From the NCBI GenBank assembly GCA_964605385.1, contig CAZSCK010000058.1, forward strand, positions 1 through 17,163: DNA of 17,163 bases. The letters run 5' to 3'. The notes below the pieces were generated by a model. It saw only the letters and a program-made list of their open reading frames with translations. It searched no databases and was not told where the DNA came from. The position numbers and the translations under genes were made by a program. Positions within the stretch are counted from its first letter, which is position 1; each line of letters opens with the position of its first letter. Shown here one piece after another: positions 1 to 8,920 of this stretch. The DNA is from JAGLTQ01 sp964605385 (lineage in GTDB: Bacteria; Pseudomonadota; Gammaproteobacteria; UBA6429; Thiohalophilaceae).

Positions 1-24
1 TTTACCAATTATCAATAAGGATAT

Positions 25-84
25 TCGGTTTCTTAAATTTTTAGGTTTGAACTTTAAGTTTAAACTTTAAATTCTAAGAACCGA
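25..84. repeat. Palindrome-rich leader upstream of tagH
   Basis: The 108 bases before tagH hold no gene. An imperfect inverted repeat pairs TCGGTTTCTTA (25-35) with TAAGAACCGA (75-84), with one bulged base. Between the arms lie overlapping short palindromes: AACTTTAAGTT at 50-60 and the perfect 12-base AAGTTTAAACTT at 56-67. This could be a terminator of an upstream gene, a protein-binding site for the T6SS operon, or a folded leader. There is no clear U-run after the right arm, so simple intrinsic termination is not favoured. No convincing sigma-70 promoter was found here. Confidence 0.4.
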
Positions 85-108
85 GCTGTTTATCAGGATG
101 ATATTTGT

Positions 109-1659
109 ATGTCGATAGTCATATCAATAGTTAAGCTACCCGAAGGTGCGGTAGATGCCAAAGCAACTCATACCTTTGCTCTCCAGGGCGGCACTATCGG
201 ACGAAGTTCTGATAATGACTGGATACTAGAAGATCCTGAACGTTTTATCTCATCACAACATAGTAAAATTAGTTTTGAAAATGGTCAGTACTATATAACC
301 GATCTCAGTACTAACGGTACCTTTTCTAACGGTGCACCTGAACCTATAGGGAAAGGAAATACGGTTCAACTCAATGATGGTGATAAGTTTGCTTTGGGTG
401 ATTATGAATTCCTGGCAAGTGTGTGGCAAGCAGAAGAGCAAGATCAAAATCTTAATGAGGGCCCTTTTGCTGCTGCGCCTGCAGCTTCAGCACCAATACA
501 ACCCGTAGAAGATATTGTTGAACAAGATTATTTTGCATCAGCAAGTTCTTCGAATGTAGATAATTTTGCCGTTCCTTTTTCAGGACATGTTGAAAATACA
601 GATTCCTTATTTAGTCCTGAACCGATGGAAACGGATCCTTTAGCGGTTTTAGACAGTGCTCGCTCAATTCACCATTCGTCTCCACTTGAGAGTAATGTTT
701 TTCCTGCTATGAGCCAGTCTGATCAAGCCGATCCTATGCAGCAGTCCGTAAGCTGGCCATCTGCAACAATTGAATCTGGCGCTATTCCTGAAAATTGGGA
801 TTTGAATGCAGCTCCAGCTCCAATGAATAAAGCAAATTTCATGACAAATGAAATTCCTCAAGAAATACCGATGGAAAGTAAAGCTTCTCTCGATAAGCGA
901 ACATCTTTAGAAAAAGCCAATGAAAAAATTCTTGCTGAAATTGAAATTTTAAAAAAGCAGGCACAAAAGCATGCGTTACAACAACAAATTGAAAAAAACA
1001 CACAAGCTTCAGCAATTGTTTCTCCTCAAGTTCAGCAACAAGCAGCCCCACGTGCATCAACTAACAATGAACAGTCACTAATTGATGCATTAGGTTTGTC
1101 TGAAAATGAACTGAGTGATGAGAAGGTTATTGAGATTAACCAGGTTGTTGGTGAGCTTGTACGTGAAACGATAACGGGAATGATGCAGGTGTTGAGTTCA
1201 CGTAGCACAATTAAAAATGAATTCCGTATGAATGTTACAACTATCCAGCCGGTAGAAAATAACCCATTAAAATTTTCAGCAAATATTGATGATGCAATGC
1301 AAAACATGTTCATCAAAGAAGGTAACGCATATAAAAAGCCCGTCGAGGCCATAAAAGAAGGCTTTGAAGGAATAGCAGAACATCAAATTGCAATTCTGGC
1401 AGGTATTCGTACCGCATTTAAAGGCGTCTTGAATAGATTTGATCCTGTTGTACTTGAACAACGATTTGAGCAGTTTAATAAGCCTGGAATAATACCAGGC
1501 ATGAGTAAAGCTAAAAACTGGGATTCATATAAGAGTTATTACCAGGAGCTGGTTGATGATATGGACAATTCTTTCCAGCATTTATTTGGTTATGAGTTTG
1601 TTCAGGCTTACGAAGAACAATTACAAAAACTCACTGTTGCACGTAAAACAAAAAATTAA
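109..1659 (+). CDS. tagH: TagH/Fha, FHA-domain T6SS regulatory scaffold protein
   Basis: Cytoplasmic phosphothreonine-binding protein of the T6SS threonine-phosphorylation pathway. An N-terminal FHA domain spans about residues 5-105 and keeps the family signature: Gly31-Arg32, Ser48 and His51 (in SSQH), and Thr68-Asn69-Gly70. A long low-complexity linker rich in Ala, Pro, Ser and acidic residues follows (about 115-255), then a probable coiled coil (about 258-300, Lys/Glu/Leu/Gln-rich). The C-terminal domain, about 330-516, resembles the type VI FHA C-terminal domain. The start at 109 is supported by AGGA at 95-98. In characterised systems such as Agrobacterium Fha, this protein binds phosphorylated TssL and promotes assembly. 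It is the first gene of the run in this window and lies 20 bases before tssJ. The FHA assignment is firm; the phospho-ligand is inferred. Confidence 0.93.
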   Translation: MSIVISIVKLPEGAVDAKATHTFALQGGTIGRSSDNDWILEDPERFISSQHSKISFENGQYYITDLSTNGTFSNGAPEPIGKGNTVQLNDGDKFALGDYEFLASVWQAEEQDQNLNEGPFAAAPAASAPIQPVEDIVEQDYFASASSSNVDNFAVPFSGHVENTDSLFSPEPMETDPLAVLDSARSIHHSSPLESNVFPAMSQSDQADPMQQSVSWPSATIESGAIPENWDLNAAPAPMNKANFMTNEIPQEIPMESKASLDKRTSLEKANEKILAEIEILKKQAQKHALQQQIEKNTQASAIVSPQVQQQAAPRASTNNEQSLIDALGLSENELSDEKVIEINQVVGELVRETITGMMQVLSSRSTIKNEFRMNVTTIQPVENNPLKFSANIDDAMQNMFIKEGNAYKKPVEAIKEGFEGIAEHQIAILAGIRTAFKGVLNRFDPVVLEQRFEQFNKPGIIPGMSKAKNWDSYKSYYQELVDDMDNSFQHLFGYEFVQAYEEQLQKLTVARKTKN

Positions 1660-1679
1660 TAATAAATTAGGGAAGCAAA

Positions 1680-2282
1680 ATGAAATATTCAATGATTATT
1701 AAAATCATGATTTTAACAATCTCGTTTTTTACATTGTCTGCTTGTACATCTATTAATAGTTCGGTAGGTGGTTTTTTTAACATGGATACTGACCTTGAAA
1801 TTAAATTCAAAGTTGATTCTGATGTTAATCCTGATGATGACAGAAAACCTTCGCCGTTATTCGTAAGAATGTATCAGTTAAAATCAACAAAAATGTTTAG
1901 CCGGGCTAACTTTATCGACCTTTATGAAAAAGATAAAGAAGTGTTAGGCGCAGATATGATTTCAAAGCAAATATTAAGACGTATTAAACCCGGTGAAAGT
2001 AGAAATGAAAGTTTTGTGTTGAATAAAGAAACAAATTATATCGGTTTGTATGCAGAGTTTTTACAGTATAAAAAATCTTCTTTTAAACTTCTTATTCCGG
2101 TTGTCCCGTCTAATTTTATTGGTACCAGTGAAGATGTCCTGATTGCAGGTAATAAACTTATACATCTTAGTGCCAACAATAATATTGAAGAAGATAAAAA
2201 CAGAATAAATAGTGTGAATAAGGCTGCAGGTGATGCAAGTGCTGCGGGCAAAAAAGCTAGTGAATTTAAAAGTCCATTTTAA
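1680..2282 (+). CDS. tssJ: TssJ, T6SS outer-membrane lipoprotein
   Basis: Outer-membrane lipoprotein (SciN family) that anchors the TssJLM membrane complex by contacting the periplasmic part of TssM. A hydrophobic signal peptide at residues 5-21 ends in a lipobox, L-S-A-C, with Cys22 as the predicted lipidated residue. Thr at +2 and no Asp there is compatible with outer-membrane sorting. The body, about residues 35-165, carries the expected pattern beginning with a beta strand (L-E-I-K-F-K-V) and the segment P-L-F-V-R-M-Y-Q-L typical of the family. At 200 residues it is slightly long because of a polar Asn/Lys/Ala-rich tail after about 165. The Shine-Dalgarno AGGGAAG at 1669-1675 fixes the start. 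It sits between tagH and tssK, as expected for this cluster. Confidence 0.93.
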   Translation: MKYSMIIKIMILTISFFTLSACTSINSSVGGFFNMDTDLEIKFKVDSDVNPDDDRKPSPLFVRMYQLKSTKMFSRANFIDLYEKDKEVLGADMISKQILRRIKPGESRNESFVLNKETNYIGLYAEFLQYKKSSFKLLIPVVPSNFIGTSEDVLIAGNKLIHLSANNNIEEDKNRINSVNKAAGDASAAGKKASEFKSPF

Positions 2283-2308
2283 TAATTATATAAAAACAGG
2301 CAAAGTCA

Positions 2309-3643
2309 ATGTCTTTAAATAGTAAAGTTGTTTGGTCAGAAGGGATGTTTCTTAATCCGCAACATTTTCAACAGCAAGAACGTTATTTTGAACGTTATGT
2401 TGAGGGAAAGTGTTCTGCTTATGGTGCTTACGGTTGGGGTTTACAAAATTTTGAAGTCGATCAGGAGTTACTTAAATTAGGGAAAATATCAATTTTAAGT
2501 GCCAAAGGTGTTTTTCCTGATGGCACACCGTTTAGTTTTCCAAATATAGATGATGCACCTGCTGTTTTTGAAGTACCTGAAAACACACACAATGCAATCG
2601 TCTATCTTGCTGTTCCAGTGAAGCGTCCCGGTGCAGTCGATGTTCTTGCAGATCAAGATACTCAGGGTTTAGCACGTTACTATTCAAGTGAACAGGATAT
2701 ACGTGATGTTACGGTTGATGGTGGCGATAATATATCCATCAATGTGGGCAAGTTACGTTTTCGATTATTACTGGAATCGGATGATTTAAGTGGCTATGCC
2801 TGCATTGGTCTTTTACGTATTGCAGAATCACGTGAGGATAAGAATGTTTTGCTTGATGATCAATATATTCCGACCTGCCTGGATTGTAATGCCTCGCCTA
2901 AATTAGCGGGTTTTTTGTCTGAGCTTGTTGGTTTGCTGCATCATCGTGGCGAGTCTATTGCCGGTCGCATGGGCGATACTAATCGTGGTGGAACGGCTGA
3001 AATTGCAGACTATATGATGTTGCAGTTGGTTAACCGACTTGAACCAATGGCAACACATTTGTCCCAGGTTCAGGGATTACATCCAGAACAATTGTTTTCG
3101 GAATCAGTACAAATGATTGGTGAATTATCGACCTTTGTTGCTAAAAATAAAAGGCCACCCGCATTTCCACAATATTTACATGATAGTTTGCAAGAAACAT
3201 TTGTTCCGGTCATGAGTTCACTTCGTCAATGCTTAAGTATGGTGTATGAACAAACTGCAACATCATTGGCGCTAGTTGAAAAAAATTATGGTATTCGTGT
3301 TGCACAAATACCAGATCGCTCATTTATTGCCAGCGCAGTATTTGTCCTGGCAGTTAAAGCAGATGTACCTGAAAATACTTTGCGTACACATCTACCTGCA
3401 CAAATTAAAGTTGGACCTGTTGAACGTATTCGTCAACTTGTTAATGCTGCAATGCCAGGTATTCCACTAAAACCTTTACCGGTTGCTCCAAGACAGATTC
3501 CTTTTCATTCAGGCTATACCTATTTTGAATTAGAACGTCAAAGTGAGTTTTGGAAAGAGTTAGAGAACTCCGGTGGTTTTGCATTCCACATTGGTGGTGA
3601 TTTCCCAGGTCTTGAACTTGAGCTTTGGGCTATTAGACAATAA
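2309..3643 (+). CDS. tssK: TssK, T6SS baseplate-membrane complex adaptor
   Basis: Cytoplasmic baseplate subunit that forms trimers and links the baseplate (TssFG) to the TssL/TssM membrane complex. The 444-residue length is normal for the family. The N-terminus has the hallmark motif V-x-W-x-E-G-M-F-L-x-P-Q-H-F-Q-Q-Q (residues about 8-24), diagnostic of TssK. The C-terminus ends with the expected F-H-I-G-G-D-F-P-G-L-E-L-E-L-W-A-I. The likely ribosome-binding site is AGGCAAAG, a few bases before the ATG at 2309. It follows tssJ by 26 bases and precedes tssL by 18, in the common order tssJ-tssK-tssL-tssM. No missing segment or unusual feature was seen. Confidence 0.96.
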   Translation: MSLNSKVVWSEGMFLNPQHFQQQERYFERYVEGKCSAYGAYGWGLQNFEVDQELLKLGKISILSAKGVFPDGTPFSFPNIDDAPAVFEVPENTHNAIVYLAVPVKRPGAVDVLADQDTQGLARYYSSEQDIRDVTVDGGDNISINVGKLRFRLLLESDDLSGYACIGLLRIAESREDKNVLLDDQYIPTCLDCNASPKLAGFLSELVGLLHHRGESIAGRMGDTNRGGTAEIADYMMLQLVNRLEPMATHLSQVQGLHPEQLFSESVQMIGELSTFVAKNKRPPAFPQYLHDSLQETFVPVMSSLRQCLSMVYEQTATSLALVEKNYGIRVAQIPDRSFIASAVFVLAVKADVPENTLRTHLPAQIKVGPVERIRQLVNAAMPGIPLKPLPVAPRQIPFHSGYTYFELERQSEFWKELENSGGFAFHIGGDFPGLELELWAIRQ

Positions 3644-3661
3644 TTATTTTAGGTTTTTACT

Positions 3662-4600
3662 ATGTCGACTGATAATTCAGACAAAACAGTTTTTCGTAAA
3701 CCATCGGGTGCTGCTGACCGTACCGTTATGCGACCTCGTCCCGGTGGAAGAGGGAGTGCGCCGCCACAAGTACCGCTTAACCAACAGATGCCCGGTTCAC
3801 AACCTGCATATAATTCTGCTGCTCAGTCTATACCTCCTGCCTTTGATACACAGGCCGCTTATTTTAGAACAGGCAAAGGTTTAAATCCTTTAGTGAATGC
3901 TGCATCGACATTGATAGCTGTGTTTGAGAAAACACATAAATCCATGAGTCATTCTAATGTGGGTGGTTTGCATCAACGTTTAGTCAATGAAATTAAAGTG
4001 TTTGAAACAAAAGCCAAAGAACAGGGAATAAAACCTGAGATTGTTTTATCTGCACGTTATGTTTTATGTACGGTTTTAGATGAAGCTGTGTTGAATACAC
4101 CATGGGGTGCTGAAAGTGCGTGGACACAACGTTCTTTATTAAGCATGTTTCATAACGAAACCGCGGGTGGGGAAAAGTTTTTTCTTATTTTAGATCGCAT
4201 GCGTGATATGCCGGCTGAAAATTTATATATTTTAGAAATGATTTATATATTTTTAAGTTTAGGGTACGAAGGGAAATATCGGTTAATTCATCGAGGAAAA
4301 GAATCACTGGAACAAATCCGTGATGAGTTATTTAGAATAATAAGAAACCACCGTGGTGAATACGAGCGTTCCCTTTCTCCAAGCTGGCAAGGTTTAGGTC
4401 GAATGAAAAACTCACTGGCTCAATATATTCCTATGTGGGTTGTTGCCAGTGTTGTGAGTGGTGTTTTATTGCTGAGTTATTCAGGTTTTCGGTATTGGTT
4501 ATATCAGTCATCAGCACCTGTTGCGCAACAGTTAACTGATATCGCAGATAATAAACCAGAGAAAAGTAAAAAACGTTTTAGTTCAGATAAGAGAATTTAA
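3662..4600 (+). CDS. tssL: TssL, T6SS inner-membrane protein (IcmH/DotU family)
   Basis: Inner-membrane, C-tail-anchored component of the TssJLM complex; its cytoplasmic domain contacts TssK and TssM. Residues 1-70 are Pro/Gln/Ser-rich and probably disordered. The DotU domain spans about 75-245, and one membrane helix lies at 258-281 (from M-W-V-V-A-S). There is no C-terminal peptidoglycan-binding OmpA-like domain, so this is the short form. The N-terminus carries two Thr motifs: D-K-Thr9-V-F-R and D-R-Thr21-V-M-R-P-R-P-G-G-R. In Agrobacterium, a PpkA-phosphorylated Thr near the TssL N-terminus is bound by Fha; equivalent use of Thr9 or Thr21 here is inference. The start is supported by TTAGG 8 bases upstream. 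The stop lies 13 bases before tssM. Confidence 0.95.
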   Translation: MSTDNSDKTVFRKPSGAADRTVMRPRPGGRGSAPPQVPLNQQMPGSQPAYNSAAQSIPPAFDTQAAYFRTGKGLNPLVNAASTLIAVFEKTHKSMSHSNVGGLHQRLVNEIKVFETKAKEQGIKPEIVLSARYVLCTVLDEAVLNTPWGAESAWTQRSLLSMFHNETAGGEKFFLILDRMRDMPAENLYILEMIYIFLSLGYEGKYRLIHRGKESLEQIRDELFRIIRNHRGEYERSLSPSWQGLGRMKNSLAQYIPMWVVASVVSGVLLLSYSGFRYWLYQSSAPVAQQLTDIADNKPEKSKKRFSSDKRI

Positions 4601-4613
4601 TCGAGTTTTAATT

Positions 4614-7600
4614 ATGTCAAAAGTTGTTGAGTTTTTTAAAAATAGAGTTGTTATATCCATAATTGGATTAATTGCACTTTCATTATTAATCTGGTTTGCC
4701 GGGCCAACGGTTAAGTTTGGTGAAAGTAACTCTGCACCTTTAGGCAGTGCCGTTGCGCGTCTTGTCTTAATTATGATTATTCTTGTTGCGTGGGGATTAA
4801 ATAATCTTCGTTCGCAAATGAAAGATAAAAAACAAAATGATGAGTTGGTCAATGATTTACAGGAAAGCCAGGTAAATAATGCGACATCAGAGCAAACCTT
4901 AGAAGAAATGCATCTGATAAACGATCGTTTCACCCAAGCATTATCTACCCTGAAAAAACTTAAATTTAAAGGCAATGGCAGCAAGAAAGCATTATACGAA
5001 TTGCCGTGGTATATCATTATTGGCCCACCGGGTTCAGGAAAAACCACCGCACTAATAAATTCAACATTGGATTTCCCCTTAGCTGAACAATTTGGCAAAG
5101 GTGCATTGCAAGGTGTAGGTGGAACACGAAACTGTGATTGGTGGTTTACCAATGATGCTGTGCTTATTGATACCGCAGGACGTTATACGACTCAGGATAG
5201 CCATAAAGTTGTAGATAGTTCTGCATGGGAAGGATTTTTAAATTTATTAAAACGCAACCGTCGTCGTCGTCCAATTAATGGTGCCATTATTGCGATTAGT
5301 TTATTAGATCTTCTTTCGCAAACAGATGAAGAACGCATCATGCATGCGAAAACCATTCGTACGCGCATAGATGAACTGATGGATAAACTGGAAATTCGTT
5401 TCCCTATTTATTTAATGTTTACTAAAACAGATTTAGTTTCTGGTTTTTCTGAGTTTTTTGAAGATTTAGGCAAAGAGGACAGGGAGCAAGTATGGGGGAT
5501 TAGTTTACCTAATGCGCCAGGAGCTTCGCAAAGTCCTGACTTTGAATATCTGGATAACGAGTACGATAAGTTATTTGAACGCGTTTATGATCGTGTTTTG
5601 TGGCGTATCCACCAAGAACGTGATGTCAAACGACGTGGCGCAATACAGGGCTTTCCACAACAAATGGAAAATCTTAAAACGATTATCGATAGCTTTATAA
5701 AGCAAACCTTTGTTAAAAACCGCTATCAATTTCAGCCTTACCTTCGTGGTATGTATTTTACCAGTGGTACACAAGATGGAACACCGATTGATCGGATGAT
5801 GACATCAGTATCCTCTAATTTTGGTTTTGCTCGCGAAGCGGTACAACAGCCACATCAGCAAGGAAAGAGTTATTTTATTGGACAGCTATTCCGTAATGTG
5901 ATTTTTCCTGAAGCAGAATTGGTGGGTTCTAACCGAAAATACGAAACTTTCATTCGCTGGATACAAAGAACGAGTTATGCGGGCTTAGCGGGCATTGCTC
6001 TTATTATGTTTGTTGTTTGGGGGGGGAGTTTTACCCGCAATGAAATGTTCATGCATGAGGTTCAAACCTATATTGCGGAATATAAAGCAGAGAAAAAACG
6101 ATTAAACAAATGGTCGAGTGATTTACGTACCGTATTACCTTCATTAAATTCCTTAGCTAAAGCAAGTATTGTTTATAATCAGGAAGAGCATCCCTGGTTA
6201 TCAAGCATGGGCATGTACGATGCGAATGTTGATACTGCAGCTGATAATGCCTATGAATCACAATTAAAAACATTATTTTTACCTCGCTTACTTAATTATT
6301 TAGAGTCATACCTGCAAAAAGGTCACCGCGGTGGTGATCTCTATAACACCTTCAGAACTTATCTCATGTTTCAAAAAGTTGAACACATGGATAGAAACCT
6401 GATAACTGATTGGTTTAAAACCAATTGGCAAGTTCAGTTGCATGGTCAAGCAACGAAACGTAAAGAATTAGAAGTGCATCTGCAGGCTTTGTTAAACCTT
6501 GATTTAGAGGCGGCCACATTAAAACCACGTTTAGTGAAAGTAACGCGTTCATTATTATTACGCGTGCCGGTTTCACAGCGTATTTACAGTAGAATTAAAA
6601 CCAACCCTAAATACATGACAAAAGTTAATTTGTTGAATGAGTTTGGTGAATCAGTAAGAACCACTTTCAAAAACAATCCTAAAGTGAATAATGATTTATC
6701 TACGCCTTTAATTTTCACGCTTGAAGGTTATGAAAATATTGATTTGTCACCTGAGTCTGAAGTACTAGCTAATCTTGTAAATGAACGCTGGGTACTCTCG
6801 GATGATAAAAAAGCAAAAGTCGATTTTATTAAAGCAGACCTGGATGATATTAGTCGTAAAGTTAAAGATCATTATTTATCAGATTACAAACAACACTGGA
6901 AAAAAGTATATAAAACATTAGATGTTAATACTTTTAAAAGTTTGAAGGATGCTAATGATGTTTTAGCGAGCTTTACTGATCCCGTATATTCCCCTTTAAT
7001 TACAATATTGCAAATAGGCGCGACAAACACACAGCTCTCTAGCCAGGTTTTTGCCAATATGGCAGATGATCATGAAAAAGGTGTAAGCGGTAAATTAGCG
7101 GGGTTTGCAGCAGCGAAAACGAAATGGACAAAAGTTGATAAAGAATTTCGTAGTTTAAATGTTTTGATGCGGGATGCAAAAAACAAACCTGCACCTATCA
7201 ATGGCATTATTAATAAAGTGCAACAGCTTTATGAATTTGTAAATGAAATATCAGTGTCACCTGATCCAGAAAAGATGTCTTTTGAAATTGCAAAAGCACG
7301 TTACCAGAGTGGAGCAGGCAATGCGATTACTTCACTTTATGCTTATGCTAAAAATACACCACAGCCTGTGAAACGCTGGTTAATGACATTATCCAGTCAA
7401 ACCTGGAAAGTGGTATTACAATCAGCACATCAACATGTGAATTCAGAATGGCGTACACAAATACATGAACCTTATAAACGTGGTTTAGCTGGACGTTATC
7501 CGCTTAATCGCACCTCACGTGATGAGCTGGCATTATTCGATTTTACCGAGTTTTTTAAACCTGAAGGCACAATGGATAAGTTTTATCTTGCTTATTTAAA

Positions 7601-8165
7601 ACCTTTTGTAAATACGCGTGGTGGTAGCTGGAGTAGTCGTGTTATTGATAAATATAGTTTGGGTTTATCCAGAAAAACATTGAAACAAGTGCAAAGAGCA
7701 CAATCAATTAAAAATATATTCTTCCGTGCAAACCCAACGATGCCTAGTTTATCGTTTCAATTGAAACCACATCAAATGTATAAAACAGCTGCGCGTTTTA
7801 CATTAGAAGTGGGTAACAAAAGTATCGCATACAGCCATGGCCCAAAATTCTGGAAAACATTAAAATGGCAAGGCGATGATGAACATAATCGAGTCAGAAT
7901 CATCTTTGAAGATTTAGATGAACGTGAACATTCTAAAGATTACGACGGCCCGTGGGCATGGTTTAGATTACAAGATCATTCTGTATTGAAAAAAACAAGA
8001 AAATCTAATGTTTATTTAGTGACGTATAACATAAATGAAGAAAAGAACAGTTTTGGTTCGCAACAAATTGCCCATGCTGTGACCTATCAAATTAAAGCGA
8101 AAAGCGTCAACAATCCCTTTAGTAAGAATATTTTGGGTTCTTTCAGGTGTCCTGAGAGAATTTAA
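4614..8165 (+). CDS. tssM: TssM, T6SS inner-membrane IcmF-family protein
   Basis: Largest component of the T6SS trans-envelope complex, bridging TssL in the inner membrane and TssJ at the outer membrane. Two N-terminal membrane helices lie at about residues 12-30 and 45-62. The cytoplasmic NTPase-like domain has an intact Walker A motif, G-P-P-G-S-G-K-T (137-144), and D-T-A-G-R (186-190), so nucleotide binding is plausible. A third membrane helix at about 455-472 leads to a long periplasmic region ending at 1183. The last residues (F-R-C-P-E-R-I) match the usual family C-terminus. Length is normal. No strong Shine-Dalgarno sequence precedes the ATG, so translation may be coupled to tssL 13 bases upstream. 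An eight-G run falls inside the third membrane helix. Confidence 0.96.
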   Translation: MSKVVEFFKNRVVISIIGLIALSLLIWFAGPTVKFGESNSAPLGSAVARLVLIMIILVAWGLNNLRSQMKDKKQNDELVNDLQESQVNNATSEQTLEEMHLINDRFTQALSTLKKLKFKGNGSKKALYELPWYIIIGPPGSGKTTALINSTLDFPLAEQFGKGALQGVGGTRNCDWWFTNDAVLIDTAGRYTTQDSHKVVDSSAWEGFLNLLKRNRRRRPINGAIIAISLLDLLSQTDEERIMHAKTIRTRIDELMDKLEIRFPIYLMFTKTDLVSGFSEFFEDLGKEDREQVWGISLPNAPGASQSPDFEYLDNEYDKLFERVYDRVLWRIHQERDVKRRGAIQGFPQQMENLKTIIDSFIKQTFVKNRYQFQPYLRGMYFTSGTQDGTPIDRMMTSVSSNFGFAREAVQQPHQQGKSYFIGQLFRNVIFPEAELVGSNRKYETFIRWIQRTSYAGLAGIALIMFVVWGGSFTRNEMFMHEVQTYIAEYKAEKKRLNKWSSDLRTVLPSLNSLAKASIVYNQEEHPWLSSMGMYDANVDTAADNAYESQLKTLFLPRLLNYLESYLQKGHRGGDLYNTFRTYLMFQKVEHMDRNLITDWFKTNWQVQLHGQATKRKELEVHLQALLNLDLEAATLKPRLVKVTRSLLLRVPVSQRIYSRIKTNPKYMTKVNLLNEFGESVRTTFKNNPKVNNDLSTPLIFTLEGYENIDLSPESEVLANLVNERWVLSDDKKAKVDFIKADLDDISRKVKDHYLSDYKQHWKKVYKTLDVNTFKSLKDANDVLASFTDPVYSPLITILQIGATNTQLSSQVFANMADDHEKGVSGKLAGFAAAKTKWTKVDKEFRSLNVLMRDAKNKPAPINGIINKVQQLYEFVNEISVSPDPEKMSFEIAKARYQSGAGNAITSLYAYAKNTPQPVKRWLMTLSSQTWKVVLQSAHQHVNSEWRTQIHEPYKRGLAGRYPLNRTSRDELALFDFTEFFKPEGTMDKFYLAYLKPFVNTRGGSWSSRVIDKYSLGLSRKTLKQVQRAQSIKNIFFRANPTMPSLSFQLKPHQMYKTAARFTLEVGNKSIAYSHGPKFWKTLKWQGDDEHNRVRIIFEDLDEREHSKDYDGPWAWFRLQDHSVLKKTRKSNVYLVTYNINEEKNSFGSQQIAHAVTYQIKAKSVNNPFSKNILGSFRCPERI
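6019..6026 (+). repeat. Homopolymeric G8 tract inside tssM
   Basis: Eight consecutive G residues encode part of Trp-Gly-Gly in the third membrane helix of TssM. Runs of G this long are uncommon in so AT-rich a sequence. Slippage by one base would frameshift tssM before its periplasmic domain and would be expected to abolish T6SS assembly. Whether the tract varies in length is not visible from one sequence. Confidence 0.5.
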
Positions 8166-8170
8166 TTGTT

Positions 8171-8920
8171 ATGAATATGCAACAAAAATCAATTGGCCTC
8201 TTTGGTAAGTTACCTGCACATGGCGATTTTGTACAAAGAAATCTTCCTGCCGGGTTTATTAATATCTGGGATGAATGGTTACAGCACTTTATTGCGGGTA
8301 CTAAAGAGCAGTTAGGTGAGAGCTGGTTAGATATATATTTAACCAGCCCATTATGGCGTTTTGTGTTTTCTGCCGGAGTGGTTGATGAATATAATTGGGC
8401 AGGAATTATGATTCCCAGTGTTGACAGGGTTGGTCGATACTATCCTTTTTCAATTGTTAAAAAATTACCTCAAAATGTAAATCCTTTTGAATTTATTCAA
8501 CAACAAACTGCCTGGTATAAAGAAATTGAAGCACTTGCATTAGATGCGCTTGATGGTGAAGTTTTGATAGATGATTTAGTGCTTTCACTTGATGCTATGA
8601 CAATAGAATATCAAAGTGATTATTCTCGTGCCGGTTTTAATATGGAAAGTGATGGATTTCAGTTTGATATGGAATTTGAAGAACAGTCTGCCTCATCAGT
8701 TTATCCGTTATTAGTAGATACTGTTATGACGAAACTATTTCAAAGCTTTAGTGTTTGGCAAACAACAGGATCGGATTGTATTAAACCGTGTTTATTCAGT
8801 TCTCAAGGATTACCTGGCGTGCAGAAGATGCCCGCAATGTTGAATGGTGATTGGCATGGATGTGGCTGGCAACAACCTTATGCTCTTAATGAATTACAAA
8901 CATTTGGTGAAGATGCATGA
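8171..8920 (+). CDS. tagF: TagF, T6SS post-translational regulator
   Basis: TagF family (DUF2094), a cytoplasmic regulator of T6SS activity. In Pseudomonas aeruginosa it represses the H1 system, and in Agrobacterium it is fused to a PppA-type phosphatase and acts with it against Fha. The hallmark N-terminus reads G-L-F-G-K-L-P-A-H-G-D-F (from about residue 9), followed by F-I-N-I-W-D-E-W-L. The 249-residue length is typical of the stand-alone form. Two in-frame ATG codons (8171 and 8177) are possible starts; the first is used here, and neither has a strong Shine-Dalgarno sequence. The gene begins 5 bases after tssM stops, and its stop overlaps the pppA start as ATGA, consistent with translational coupling of the two regulators. 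Confidence 0.93.
   Translation: MNMQQKSIGLFGKLPAHGDFVQRNLPAGFINIWDEWLQHFIAGTKEQLGESWLDIYLTSPLWRFVFSAGVVDEYNWAGIMIPSVDRVGRYYPFSIVKKLPQNVNPFEFIQQQTAWYKEIEALALDALDGEVLIDDLVLSLDAMTIEYQSDYSRAGFNMESDGFQFDMEFEEQSASSVYPLLVDTVMTKLFQSFSVWQTTGSDCIKPCLFSSQGLPGVQKMPAMLNGDWHGCGWQQPYALNELQTFGEDA

Noticed and set aside
47..73. Short tandem repeat or CRISPR-like unit (TTTRAACTTTAA twice)
   Set aside because: Only two adjacent degenerate copies with no spacer; better described as overlapping palindromes.
1032..1352. 106-codon minus-strand frame, and neighbouring short minus-strand frames inside tagH
   Set aside because: These are shadows of the FHA protein, with no domain and no independent ribosome-binding site.
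4583..5152. 189-codon open frame on the minus strand opposite the tssL end and tssM start
   Set aside because: It lies wholly opposite TssM N-terminal coding including the Walker A region, has no recognisable motif, and has no upstream context as a gene.
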